This document shows positions 34,777-44,932 of a stretch of DNA of 64,000 bases, piece by piece. The stretch comes from Isoetes taiwanensis (lineage: Eukaryota > Streptophyta > Lycopodiopsida > Isoetales > Isoetaceae): assembly GCA_021234155.1 (NCBI GenBank), contig JAJEKV010000002.1, forward strand, positions 23,140,942 to 23,204,941, read 5' to 3'. Both the position numbers and the translations under genes were made by a program. The notes beneath the pieces are model-generated. The model had not been told where the DNA came from, ran no database searches, and saw only the letters and a list, made by a program, of their open reading frames with translations. Within the stretch, counting starts at the first letter, position 1. The number at the start of each line of letters is the position of its first letter.

Positions 34777-36909
34777 TGTGACGTTCCAGCACAGTATACG
34801 GTCCCAGGATGTATACTGTACTGCCTCGTCACGCGTACACGCCACCCCGACTGACGTGTACGCCGACGTGTAGCCAGGCGGGTAGCCCCTAGGGGGCAAC
34901 TTGCAAGGTATGTGCATTTATTAATGTGCACATTTACCAATGTGCACATTTATCAAGGTGCACACCTTTCCACTAAGCATCATAACTATAGATTCGCCTT
35001 ATTCTCTACCCTCCTTCTCGAAGATTTCTTAAGGAATCACCTAATATTCTAGGCTTTCTTCATAACCTAATCTATTCTCCATATCTATCCAGGTACATAT
35101 GATAATTTTAAAATTATTTTTGTAGCTATTGTGTTTCAAATATTTATGAGGATGCATTGGAGAGCATTTTTTTACAGACCTCCCTTTTAATAGATTTGTT
35201 TTATCTACAAGGATAAGCCACGTTCTCATTTGCAAAGGTTAAGTTGCGGTATTGCATCGTGCAACTATTATAATGTATTTGTGTCCTTGATTAAATATGG
35301 ATGCTGGTGAATAAAATTTCATCACAGAAATTGCGCTTGGAAAATAAAGACACTTAAATCTTGGCAAAATAATATTGGCTATGATTCGCCTAGATTTCTA
35401 TAAAAAACATTCATGTCTAGAAAACATTCGCCAACGTAACTAATTTTGCGACTCTATTATTCGCCCGACCTTCTAAATTATGCTTAGACAAATTTTGCCT
35501 TAAGGGCAACCCTGCTTTCCATGTGGATACCTTTATGCCACCTAGCCATTAAAGGCAAGTGGGCCATACCGAATTATCCCACATGCCTAAAGGGATAATT
35601 GGAAACCCTAGCCGTAACCCCTTGTCTATTTAGGTAGGAAGAAACCCTAACTTACCATTTTCGTCCATAGGGTTTTAGAGCTCTGTTTTGCTTGCTCCAG
35701 GAGTCAAAACCGCCTCCCAGACTCTGTCTGAGCGAATTGCACCATTATTTTTCCTTGTTGGTTCCATCTTCAAGCAGTTCAGCAGGATGGTCGAGTTCAG
35801 GGCAGGAGGAGCGAACCAAGGATCAGGTATTTAGTCAATTTAATAGCCTAAACCGTCTTCCAGTCATTGAATCAGTAGGTTTAGCCTATTAAATTGCCCA
35901 TAGCAGCCACTTAGATCCCCAGATACCAGACTCTAACTAAAGAACCTAACTCTATGATATAGATTAGATCTAGTTCTTTAGTTCTTTTGTGATGTATATG
36001 GATGATGTATCTCTGTGAACTCATTGTATTGGAAAGGGGGGTAGAGACCTCAAGCCTGGTAGTTGATGCTCCTAGTTAGCCTCTCTAGCACCTTTGTAGA
36101 TTAGGCTGTGCCACGGGAGCCACACACGGTTGTGGGTGAAGGGGCGGGCGGCTTATAAAAGGTTCGTGTTCGACTCTTGAGCGATCCCTCCGGTGTGTAA
36201 AGTCCACGGGGATCATTGTGGACTAGGTCTAATGGCTTGCCTTTGCATGCGGGCAAGGCATGGGCTCATTTGCCCGTGGAGTGATCGTCACTCTCCGGTG
36301 GGTTTAAGTCGAATAAAGGCGGTGGCCCTCTAGTCACCTTGAGTCGGCATGTAGATCTCACGGAGGGGAGATCCCTACCGCCCCATCGGGCTGGGGAGAT
36401 GCAACCCGAGGGAATAGCCCCTTTGGCTATGCATCCGTGAGCTACGGTCAGTCCAAACACTTTTCAGCCTACTACGCAAAGTGTGTGCGGGGAAGAGGGC
36501 GGATGGAGTGGTCGACCCTAAGCCATGTTCTTATGCCCGGCCAAATCTATTGCCATGAATTACATGCGCAATGAACTCACGGAGACCCAAGCCGTCGAGT
36601 CATCCCCGAGTCGAGCCTTGGGTAGGATTTCCTATATGTATTGTGCTGATCTTTGTCTATGCAGATGTTGATGTACCACCCTTCGAGGTGGATATGTGAT
36701 GATATTGTATACTAACATGTATGTTTACGCTTCCGCAGCTAGGTAGGCCCTGAGGGAGACGGGGTAAATGACCCCTTCACTCTTCCCACTGGAACTCATT
36801 ACGGTTGCAGTGATATGTGGAGGGCCCTGTATCAGCATGGAGCTGGTATGGGGGATGAACTCCTGTTTGTATACAGTGAGTGCACCGTATACGAGTAGGG
36901 GATGTCACA
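34777..36909 (+). repeat. 5' LTR (2133 bp)
   Basis: Starts TGTGACGTTCC and ends GATGTCACA, matching the 3' LTR ends. It is longer than the 3' LTR because of an insertion at 34973-35514 and small indels. A short GTGCACATTTA(C/T)CAA tandem repeat lies at 34917-34965. A TATTTAG box-like sequence near 35629 followed by GGTAGGAAGAAACCC is a candidate promoter region. Confidence 0.95.
34973..35514. mobile_element. 542-bp insertion in the 5' LTR
   Basis: Absent from the 3' LTR. CTTTCCA occurs on both sides (34966-34972 and 35515-35521) but once in the 3' LTR, so it is a 7-bp target duplication (one or two bases longer if diverged). CTAAGCAT lies at the left edge and inverted near the right end (about 35480-35487). 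No coding capacity is seen. Probably a small non-autonomous DNA element. Confidence 0.75.
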
Positions 36910-36910
36910 G

Positions 36911-36923
36911 TGGTATCAGAGCA
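36911..36923 (+). other. Primer-binding site, initiator tRNA-Met
   Basis: TGGTATCAGAGCA begins two bases after the 5' LTR end. It matches the usual plant Ty3/gypsy and Ty1/copia PBS complementary to the 3' end of tRNA-iMet. Confidence 0.93.
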
Positions 36924-37117
36924 ATGTTCTTGGAGACCAAGAGCAAAGCACTGACCATGTTCCCAGTAGTACTGACTTGATAGGATTCTCAAACCTCGAA
37001 AAATGGGAAAAAAAATTTTCCTCATTTTTGTAGTATATGCTAAGCTAGTAACAAGTTAAGTGAATGAGAACATAAAAAGACTAAAATTAGTGAGCCAAAA
37101 CCTTCAAAAGTAGGATG

Positions 37118-37184
37118 GTCTCACACGTCGCGCCAGGACAGATAATGAAAATCTCATTTTCGGGCTGGGCGCAACGTGTGAGAC
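37118..37184 (+). promoter_or_regulatory. Conserved hairpin 1
   Basis: A 67-nt foldback: GTCTCACACGTCGCGCCAG pairs with the distal CTGGGCGCAACGTGTGAGAC (one mismatch and small bulge). A nested inverted repeat GAAAAT..ATTTTC lies in the loop. The first of four related hairpins upstream of the two accessory genes. Confidence 0.92.
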
Positions 37185-37332
37185 ATCGAGCCCAAAACAC
37201 CTTGAAAAGTCATGAATTTCAGAAAAGTAACATGGTAATTCGAATTTTAAGCTAAGAATTAGCTAGAATTAGTATGTTACATCCCTAAAAACATGCTTAG
37301 AAAGTATAAAATTTAGCATCAGAATCCACCAT

Positions 37333-37399
37333 GCCTCACATGTCGCGCCAGGAGCAAAAATGAAACTTTCATTATTGGTCTGGGCGCAATGTGTGAGAC
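37333..37399 (+). promoter_or_regulatory. Conserved hairpin 2
   Basis: A 67-nt foldback with arms GCCTCACATGTCGCGCCAGG and TCTGGGCGCAATGTGTGAGAC. The arm pair ACATG/CAATGTG differs from hairpin 1 by a change seen on both sides, as expected if pairing is maintained. It lies 101 bp upstream of the TATA box. Confidence 0.92.
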
Positions 37400-37499
37400 C
37401 ATGAGGTTAGAAATGCTTAAATTTAGCCATGTAGTAAGATAATAAGTGTTTTAGGTGACCCAAAAGGGTAGTTTGAAATTTGACCTAAAATTGGCCATC

Positions 37500-37508
37500 T
37501 ATAAATAG
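37500..37508 (+). promoter_or_regulatory. TATA box of the H3-like gene
   Basis: TATAAATAG, 108 bp before the ATG at 37608. Followed by CCCCATTTCxxC, also found after the second TATA box at 39428, so both accessory genes appear to have related promoters of their own. Confidence 0.65.
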
Positions 37509-37607
37509 ACCTAGGACCTCCCCATTTCCACGTTCTTCCTTAGAAAATCGCTCCCCCTTGCCAAGGCGATTTTTCGGCGCCGACATCGGATCGACGAACA
37601 GTCAAAT

Positions 37608-38837
37608 ATGGCCAGGACGAAACAGACTGCTAGAGTCCCTCCAGGTGTTACTCCTCCCAATGCCCTACTCCAAGAGATGCTCCGACAGCACGTCGCTCAG
37701 TAAGGAGGTCAACCTTCAACAAGCGAGGGAGAGTTGTCCGAGGAGCACCCCAGCAACAACAACGACCAAGAAGGGGGTGAGACATAGGTGGAGGAGGATG
37801 CACACTCCGATGCGGGAACAGAGGTCCTAGGCAATGAGCAGCCGGACGTCATGCAGAAAATCCTTGAAGAAGTGGAGGAGGAGGAAAGGAAGAAGAAAGA
37901 AGAACAAGATCGGGCCGAGGAGCGAGAGGAACAGAGGGAGCCGAGGCTCAAGCCAGCTGAGGAGGAAGAGCTCGCGGCATGGATCAAAAAGCATGAAGCC
38001 AAAGAGCGCCGTCGAGAAAAGAAGAGAAAGAGGGAAGAGGAGGAGCCGAACGCAGCCGAGAAGCTGAAGAAGAAGAAGGCGAAGGTCGTGATGGTGGGCA
38101 AAAGAAAACTCGTGCAGGTTAAGCGGGTAAAGACCCCCAACCCCAAGATCGTCATCACCGAACGATCAGCTGACCAGCCCTCGCCCTCCTCCGACGACTC
38201 TGACGATGAAGACTTCGTCCCCAACCCCGAGGCTGGAAGCTCTTCAAAACCCCCAGCTGAGGAGCAGGCAATACCCGATCAGGAACAGCCCGAGCAGGCG
38301 CAGAAGCCCCCACCATACCCGATGTGGGATAGGAACAAAGCACCGCGGCCCGCTCGAGAGGCGTATGTGATAGACCCCGTCAAGGTCTATCAGAAGAAAC
38401 TGGTGAAGTGGGAGGCGTACAACACGTATTATCAGGAGAACAGAGTACGGGTCATCGAAGGTGGGCATCCGACGAAGAGCCAGACTCTGAAGCCGCCACC
38501 ACAGAAGCCCAAGCCTCCTAGACCACCAGGGAAGAAGAGAACCGGCAGGAAGGAGACTGAGAGGAGAGCCCTCAAGGAGATCAGGCATTTTCAGCGTAGC
38601 TACGGGTTTTTGATCCCCCGTGCACCGTTCGCCCGACTAGTCCGAGAGGTAATCCAAGAATACAACACAGATATGAGGGTGACGGACGAGATGTTGCTGG
38701 CCCTGCAAGAGGCAGCAGAGCAAAAACTGGTGCAGCATTTTGAAGATTCGACAGCCTGCACAGTTCATGCGAAGAGGGTGACACTCATGAGGCAAGACAT
38801 GCATCTTGCTAGCCACATCAAGGGAGAGCGCCCTTAA
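37608..38837 (+). pseudogene. Retrotransposon-borne histone H3/CENH3-like protein
   Basis: In one frame, 409 codons from an ATG in good context (AAATATGG). Residues 1-9 are MARTKQTAR, identical to the H3 N-terminus, including the K4 context; the K9 position is Val. Residues about 60-320 are new: an E/K-rich probable coiled coil, a KKKKAK basic patch, an acidic Ser/Asp patch (SDDSDDEDF) and a proline-basic linker. Residues 321-409 are a complete H3-type histone fold: ALKEIRHFQ (alpha-N), LIPRAPFARLVREV (alpha-1), LLALQEAAEQKLV (alpha-2), HAKRVTLMRQDMHLA (alpha-3), ending GERP. The Cys, His and Asp of the H3-H3 four-helix contact are kept. RHFQ, LIP.APF and TLMRQDM resemble plant CENH3 more than canonical H3, while loop 1 has canonical H3 length. 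In-frame TAA at 37701 and TAG at 37785 interrupt the tail region; the rest is open to TAA 38835-38837. Function inferred only: chromatin or centromere engagement. Confidence 0.9.
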
Positions 38838-38982
38838 AATTTTGTAAATAATAGAAAATTTTTGTTAATATAAACAGTTTTTTGGCTAAATAATATGTCT
38901 AATCTTACTTAATTAAGTTAAGTTATTGAATTCTGGCTTTTGTTTTAGTTAAAATGGACAAATTAAGCTAAATTGAGAGGAT
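38838..38982 (+). other. Probable 3' UTR of the H3-like gene
   Basis: AT-rich sequence (TTTTGTAAATAATAG, AATATAAAC) after the stop codon and before hairpin 3; likely transcript end region. No exact poly-A signal is identified. Confidence 0.35.
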
Positions 38983-39049
38983 GTCTCACACGTCGCGCCA
39001 GGACAGAAAATGAACTTTTCATTATCGGTCTGGGCGCAACGTGTGAGAC
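38983..39049 (+). promoter_or_regulatory. Conserved hairpin 3
   Basis: A 67-nt foldback with the same arms as hairpin 1 (GTCTCACACGTCGCGCCAGG and TCTGGGCGCAACGTGTGAGAC). The loop GACAGAAAATGAACTTTTCATTA also contains an inverted repeat (TGAA..TTCA). Confidence 0.92.
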
Positions 39050-39172
39050 CATGCCCCAAAACTGCTCCAAATTGACCAAATAAGGGGTCAATTCTGCCTA
39101 ACTCGACGATTCCAGTAGAATTAGACCCTTACATCACCCAAATTGGACAAGTTTAACCCAATTAGAGTCAAT

Positions 39173-39234
39173 GTCTCACACGTCGCGCCAGGGCATGAAA
39201 AGTTCATTATTGGTCTGGGCGCAACGTGTGAGAC
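39173..39234 (+). promoter_or_regulatory. Conserved hairpin 4
   Basis: A 62-nt foldback with the arms of hairpin 3 and a loop shortened by 5 nt. It is about 194 bp before the second TATA box. Confidence 0.92.
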
Positions 39235-39427
39235 CTCTCAGGCATTTTCTCCACCATGCCATATCCAAATGACCTCCAGTTTGTTGCAATAGGTTCATTA
39301 GCTGATCTTAACATGCTCAAATCCCAAAAGTAGCCTTCAAATTCTCATTTGGACCTCCTAATAGGTCAGAATCGCCCAACCCCCAGAAATTTCTAAGTCA
39401 TCCAAAAATTAGGGTTTTTCACTTTTC

Positions 39428-39436
39428 TATAAATAG
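39428..39436 (+). promoter_or_regulatory. TATA box of the second accessory gene
   Basis: TATAAATAG, 113 bp before the ATG at 39549, followed by CTCCCCATTTCTCAC. Same motif and nearly the same spacing as the promoter of the H3-like gene. Confidence 0.65.
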
Positions 39437-39548
39437 CTCCCCATTTCTCACTTAGCACCCTACAAGTTTGCTCTTGACCTTTTAGGCGATTTTCCAGCTC
39501 CCTGAGGCGCTTTTGCATCCGTTTGTTAGTCTCATCTTCCATAGATCC

Positions 39549-41058
39549 ATGGCAACTGCTGACTTCAGGCGATGGTACAGCGCTAGTGCCCATGCTGCCG
39601 AGGCTCATGTCAACGACATCTTCCGAGTCTTTAGGAAAGAGATAGACGTCCAAGCAACTCTGCACGCAACCCCGGCATATAGACAAGTCTTAGCCGAGTT
39701 CCAAGCTAGGGTAGGACCCTCCCTAGTGCAGCTACCCCCTTGCACAGGCTATTTTGTTCCCCGCCCATCCCTTCAAGCAGCCTTGGGCGATGTTCCGAAC
39801 ATTGCCAAGTACTTGACCAACAAGGCATAGAGGTTGCCAGATTACATGGTCCTGATAGTTGACAGGACCAAGTATTTCTCCTACACCGCCGCCTTAGCCA
39901 TTTTCCTTTCCCACCGTGCTAAAAACCCAATGGGGGAAACCTCTATTCCTCCCATGGAGGTGGACCCCATAGCAGCCTCAGCAGCAAAACAAATGCTTTT
40001 GCAGTACCAGCGAGAGCAGGAAGGAAGGGCAGAAGAAGAGGAATCAGACGAGGAAGAGTACACGGAGCTCGACCCAGAGGAAGAACGGCGGCAAGCAGAA
40101 GAGGAGCTAACCAACTTCGAGCGGAGCCGGCAAACCCTCAGAGTCGCTCCCCCACTAGGGCTAGGCATTACAAGCTTAGCCCCCATCATCATTGACGGTG
40201 AGGAGTATCTGCTCCTCAGCAATATTCAGAATTTCCCCGAATGCAGGGAGAGGGAGTTCCGGCTTGACGAGTTGCTGCACCAACTACAGCAGCAACCAGA
40301 CTTGGACGACTTCATCGTCCGAGGAGTCTCAGAAGAGAAGCCGACACCTATACAAGAGAGTCGACTTCGGATATCCAGGCTTACAGCAGCATACGACAAA
40401 TTATGGAAGCTCGAGAACTGCCATCAGAGGAGGAGTTCTACGCCATCCAAGAACGGATGGGGATCCGTGGCAAGACCACGAGCATTTTGATGCCGAGCTC
40501 GTCGACACCACCTCATGCAAGAGGAGCAGGAATCGACATCAGGCGAGTCGACTCGACAATTAGAGACTACCAAGAAATGACTGAGGTAGAGGTCGATGAA
40601 TACGCCGGAAGACATAGAGCTGAAGGCCAAGCAGGAGGAGAGTCGTCAGCAACACACAACGACAGGTTGCTGAGGTACTACCTTCCCCTGCTGCTGGATG
40701 GGAGAATAGCGGTGATACACCGCAAATTCAGTCCCCGGGTGAAGAAGGAGTGTTCATGCTCATTGCACTCTCTGGCTTTGGCAAGCATGCTCGAATAGCT
40801 GCAAACGTCGACTATGTTGTCTTAGTCAAGAGAGCGATGGCACTTGACCTTTTCGACTTCGCCGTGCCCCACCGACGGCAGGGAAGATTGGCAATAACAG
40901 CGGCCTACACCTCCGACCGCAGGGTGGAAGAGTTGGTGACAGCCTTGCAAGGCGGGTCATCAACAAACGTCCTCAGGAACTTGGGACGCTCGGTAGGAAC
41001 GGCCCAAGTTAAGAAGTTCCTTGAAGATAACCCATCCTACCGGCGATTTCAAGAATAG
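39549..41058 (+). pseudogene. Unrecognised acidic accessory protein of the retrotransposon
   Basis: About 500 codons, beginning MATADFRRWYSASAHAAEAHVNDIF. The first frame holds an in-frame TAG at 39828-39830 (after YLTNKA, before RLPDYMVL) and runs on to 40490. Frameshifts near 40365 and 40725 move coding to other frames, which end QGGSSTNVLRNLGRSVG..YRRFQE at TAG 41056-41058. The middle has a strongly acidic run (EEEESDEEEYTELDPEEE). The last third is better folded-looking (EEGVFMLIALSGFGKHARIA, DYVVLVKRAMALDLFDFAV). I do not recognise any domain; it is not gag and not a histone fold that I can justify. Its own TATA box and hairpin pair, and its place beside the H3-like gene, suggest the two act together. 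The acidic run recalls histone chaperones, but that is only a guess. Confidence 0.7.
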
Positions 41059-41339
41059 TTAAACTCTTGATCCCGGAGGCCTTGTATTAAGATATTATAT
41101 AATATAAGTATAATTTATTTTGCACTTTAAATGTTTTGTTGATGTATTTTGTTCCACAACTATACCAATAAACATATATAATGCAAGAGAACAAATAAAA
41201 CTAACCATGTAGCCATGACCTACTTGTGTATGCAGCTAGAGGCCCGGGCTCAGGGGAACGACAACGCCGAGACCATAGAGAAGAACAGAGTCCGCCTAGG
41301 CCACACCCGGCAAGGAGCCTGTATGAGGCATTTGGGCCC
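41059..41339 (+). other. Spacer and possible gag splice acceptor
   Basis: AT-rich spacer, then TTGTGTATGCAG|CTAGAG at about 41224-41237, which resembles a splice acceptor. The gag frame is already open from about 41229 but has no ATG until 41340, so gag may be translated from a spliced mRNA that skips the two accessory genes. Confidence 0.35.
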
Positions 41340-42460
41340 ATGACCCCAGAGGAACAAATGTCACAAATGAGAACGGATCTTGAGCAAATAAAGGCCTACT
41401 TGGCAACTCAAGCAGGAGTTGGGTCGGAAGGCAATGCCCAGTTGCCACAAGCATCAGCTCGGAAAGCAGGAAAGGACAAGAGAAGGAGCAAGAGAAGGAG
41501 GTCCCCCAGCACGGAATCCTCCGACTCAAACTCGGACTCAGACTCTGATTCCGAGGAAGAGGCTGAACCAGTGCAGGACCGAAGGGACGACAGACACAAG
41601 GAGACGAAGACCTCCGACTACCAGAAGAAGGTAGACTCTGCATTGGGAAATGTTTGGAAGGCCAGGAAGCTCGAGCAATTCTCAGGCGAGAACAGGTCGG
41701 GCATGGAAGCAAAGGCTTGGCTCGATGAGATGAGTGAATATGGCAACGCCTATGGTATGAAGGACAAGGACAAAGGCAGGGTGGCAACAGCCAACCTGAA
41801 GGGAGCAGCACGCATTTGGTGGAAGGGTTATGCCAAGGCCCATGGCTTAAGCAGGGATGCTTGCAGGTTCAGAAAGTTTGCTAAAGCTTTCAAGCGCCAT
41901 TACGTCCCAAGAGAGCACAAGTCCAACATGATGCAGCAGTTCTACAGATTGCAGTAAGGCAACAAATCAGTCCAGAAATATACAGAGGAATTCATGAGAC
42001 TAAGGCTTTATGTGCCAAAGTTGTGTGAAAAGCATGCAGTGGAGAGCTATATTGAAGGGCTGAATGATGAGATCTGCAAGCTTGTAAGGGCAATAAACCC
42101 TAAGACAGTATCAGAAGCAGAGTCCAAGGCAATAAGCTTGCAAGGGACGGGGCCTCAGAATAGCGGGCAGAGGCAACAGTATTACCAGGATAAAGGCAAG
42201 GCAACAGGGAGTTATAGCCCTAGGGCAGCCAGTCCAGGTACAGCTAGAGCCCCATATGGTGGCAACCAGGGGAAGCAGCAGGAGAAGAAACAGGTGTCCT
42301 TCAAGGACAAGCAGGAGGGGTCAAGCTACTCCAAAGCAGTGCGGTCCTTTTTGCAGGAATGCCCAAGGAAAAGAGGCAGGAGTGCATAGAAAAGCAGCTT
42401 TGCTTCAGGTGTTTCCAGCCAGGCCATAGGACAGCGAACTGCCCCTACGTCATGAGTGCA
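41340..42460 (+). pseudogene. gag (capsid/nucleocapsid)
   Basis: Gag forms the virus-like particle of the retrotransposon. First in-frame ATG at 41340 (MTPEEQMSQMR). A Ser/Asp/Glu-rich linker is followed by the retrotransposon gag domain (LEQFSGENRSGMEAKAWLDEM, LKGAARIWWKGYA, HYVPREHKSNMMQQFYRL), then a Gln-rich linker and a CCHC zinc knuckle (CFRCFQPGHRTANC) at 42401-42442. Breaks: TAA at 41955-41957 where the family normally has Gln (LQ.GNKSVQ), and a frameshift between about 42300 and 42335 before SSAVLFAGMPKEKRQ. Same strand and order as all Ty3/gypsy gag genes. Confidence 0.9.
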
Positions 42461-44907
42461 GCGCTAGCGGAGTTGGAAGGATGGGACACTCCGTCTGACG
42501 ACGACGGCGAGGCAGCCCGCGACTATATCCAGGGTGAGTGTCATATCTTTGCCGCAATAGACACAGAACAAGCAGAGAACCAGTATAAGGTAATTTCCAC
42601 AGTACGGAAGGCCAAGGCCAAGTCCTTCATAGTCCTGATAGACTCGGGAAGTAGCCATAACTTTGCATCCCCCAGAATGGTTGAGATGTTGAAGTTGAAA
42701 CCACTGAAGTCGAAGCCGAGGCCCGTCGTCTTAGCAAGTGGAGCAGTAAGGCAGACGGCAGGCAAGAGAATTAATTTCGACATTGACTTGCCAGGGATTA
42801 ATATCCAGATGGGGGCAGAAGTAATGGGCATTGGCAAGTATGACTTGACTATAGGAATGGAGTATCTTGGACCAGCATGGGCCATCATTGATTGTGGAAA
42901 GCGAAAGGTGACCCTCACAGCATCCAATGGCAAGATCATAGAGATCACAGGTAAAGAAGTTGTTCCCATTATGCAGTGCATGTCTAGTAAGCAGCTGTTC
43001 AGGTAAGGAGCTATTCGAGGTAAGGAAGATAAGGGGCTCAGCGAGTTGCCCAAGCAAGTAGCTAAGTTGATCACGGAGTTCCACGATCTCTTTCCAGATG
43101 AGATCAAGCAGCTCCCTCCTTATAGGGGAGTCGAGTGTAAGATAGCACTCGAACCAGGAATGAAGCCAACAAGTAAAGCCCCATACAGAATGACCACGCA
43201 GGAGCTGACGGAGCTAAAGAAGCAATTGCAGGAGTTGCTCGACCTAGGCTTCATTAGACCTAGTGTCTCGCCATTTGGAGCGCCCATTCTTTTTGTCAAG
43301 AAGAAGGATGGCAGTTTGAGGATGTGCATAGTCTATAGGCAGCTGAACAAGCACACCATTAAGAACAAGTATGCGCTCCCCAGATCAGATGACTTGATGG
43401 ATCAGCTCCAAGGGGCAAACGTCTTCTCCAAAATTGACTTAAGGTCAGGATATCATCAGATCCGGATAAAGGAAGAAGATATTCATAAAACCGCCTTCAG
43501 AATACAGTACGGGCACTATGAGTTCACGTAATGCCTTTCGGCTTATCGAACGCCCCAGCAACGTTCATGAGGCTCATGAACGACATCTTCAGGGAGTTCT
43601 TAGATACCTTTGTAATAGTATTCTTTGATGACGTTTTGGTGTATAGCAGATCCCTTGAAGAGCACGTACAACACTTAAGGAGAGTGCTGGAGAAGTTGAA
43701 GAGGCACCAGTTGTACGCCAAGTTGTCAAAGTGCCACTTCGCAACGGAGAAGGTGACCTGGGTCATGTGATCTCAGCAGAAGGAATCTCGACGGATCCCG
43801 CCAAGATTGAAGCAGTGATTCAGTGGCCGGCACCGAAGAACGTCCATGAGGTCAGAAGTTTTCTTGGCCTAGCTGGGTACTACAGGAAGTTTGTGAAGAA
43901 CTTTGCAAAGATAGCGGCCCCGCTAACAGACTTGACGAGGGCGGAAAAGGTGAAAGATTGGGCAGATCATTGGCACAAGAAAGCCCAAGCGGGGTTTGAA
44001 TTGTTGAAGGAAGCTTTGACAACTGCCCCTGTCTTGACCCTGCCAGACCCAGAGAAAGACAAGTTGGTGGCGACAGACGCAAGTAAGATAGCCACAGGCA
44101 CAGTGCTCATGCAGGAAGAGCGAGTAGTAGCGTATGATTCCAGGAAGATGAATGACGCTGAAACGCGCTACCCGACGCACGATCAAGAATTGATTGCAGT
44201 TGTCAGGGCATTAAGAATTTGGAGGCACTATCTCTTGGGAAGGAAGTTCCAATTGGACACAGATCATCAGAGCCTCCAGTATGTATTCACGCAACCACAC
44301 CTTAACCTGAGGCAGCGAAGGTGGATGGAGTTCCTCGAAGAGTATGACTTTGATATAGTCTACAAGCCGGGGAAGCTCAACGTGGTAGCAGATGCTCTTT
44401 CAAGGCATCCCCTGACAACTAGAGTGCATTGCAATACAATTTCGACACTCTCCAGCGATTTCGGGAAGAAGATTGAAGAAACCTTGCCAACAGATGTGGA
44501 CTTCAAGGAAGTATGGGCAAGCTTATGCAGGGAGGCAAGGACAGATAAGGAGAGAGAAACCTTCAAAAATTTTAAGAAGGAAGGTAATCTCTTGTATCAT
44601 AAGAACAAGTTGTGTGTGCCGGAATCATCAGGGGTGAAGAAGTTGATTCTCCACGACACCCACAGCTGGCCACGCAGGATTTATGAAGACATATTTCAAA
44701 GTGCGCAGCAGCTATTATTGGCCAGGGATGAAGAAGCAAGTAGCTCGCTACATCAAGGAATGTCAGCTATGTCGGCAGACCAAGGCAGAGCAGCTTCGAA
44801 TTCCAGGGGCATTGGAACCATTAGCGGTGCCGAACGCTAAGTGGGAGGTCATCAGCATGGACTTCATAATAGGGCTTCCAAGGACAGTAAGAGGGAAGGA
44901 TGCCTTA
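42461..44907 (+). pseudogene. pol part 1: protease, RT, RNase H, integrase N-terminus
   Basis: Protease active site DSGS at 42641-42652 (FIVLIDSGSSHNF). RT starts about 43046: [55 protein letters not shown], then FFDD at 43621-43632 as the catalytic YxDD-type motif. RNase H at about 44060-44410 ([35 protein letters not shown]). Integrase has its zinc-binding CQLCRQTK and the first catalytic Asp (SMDFIIGLPRT; codon 44860-44862). Breaks: TAA 43004-43006, frameshifts near 43528, 43755 and 44660. The catalytic core is cut at 44907 by the nested DNA transposon and resumes at 59786. PR-RT-RH-IN order places it in Ty3/gypsy. Confidence 0.95.
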
Positions 44908-44932
44908 GGGTCCAAGCACATTAGGGTGGCTC

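Noticed and set aside
37608-38837. An ordinary processed host histone H3 pseudogene inserted by chance
   Set aside because: It lies on the element's coding strand between PBS and gag, with a TATA box and hairpin set shared with the next gene, and has ~310 residues of added linker between tail and fold. A processed H3 copy would have tail and fold adjacent. Other copies are needed for certainty.
39549-39700. Second accessory gene as a histone H2B-like protein (HVNDIF resembles the H2B VNDIF)
   Set aside because: Only a six-residue resemblance; no histone-fold helices follow in register.
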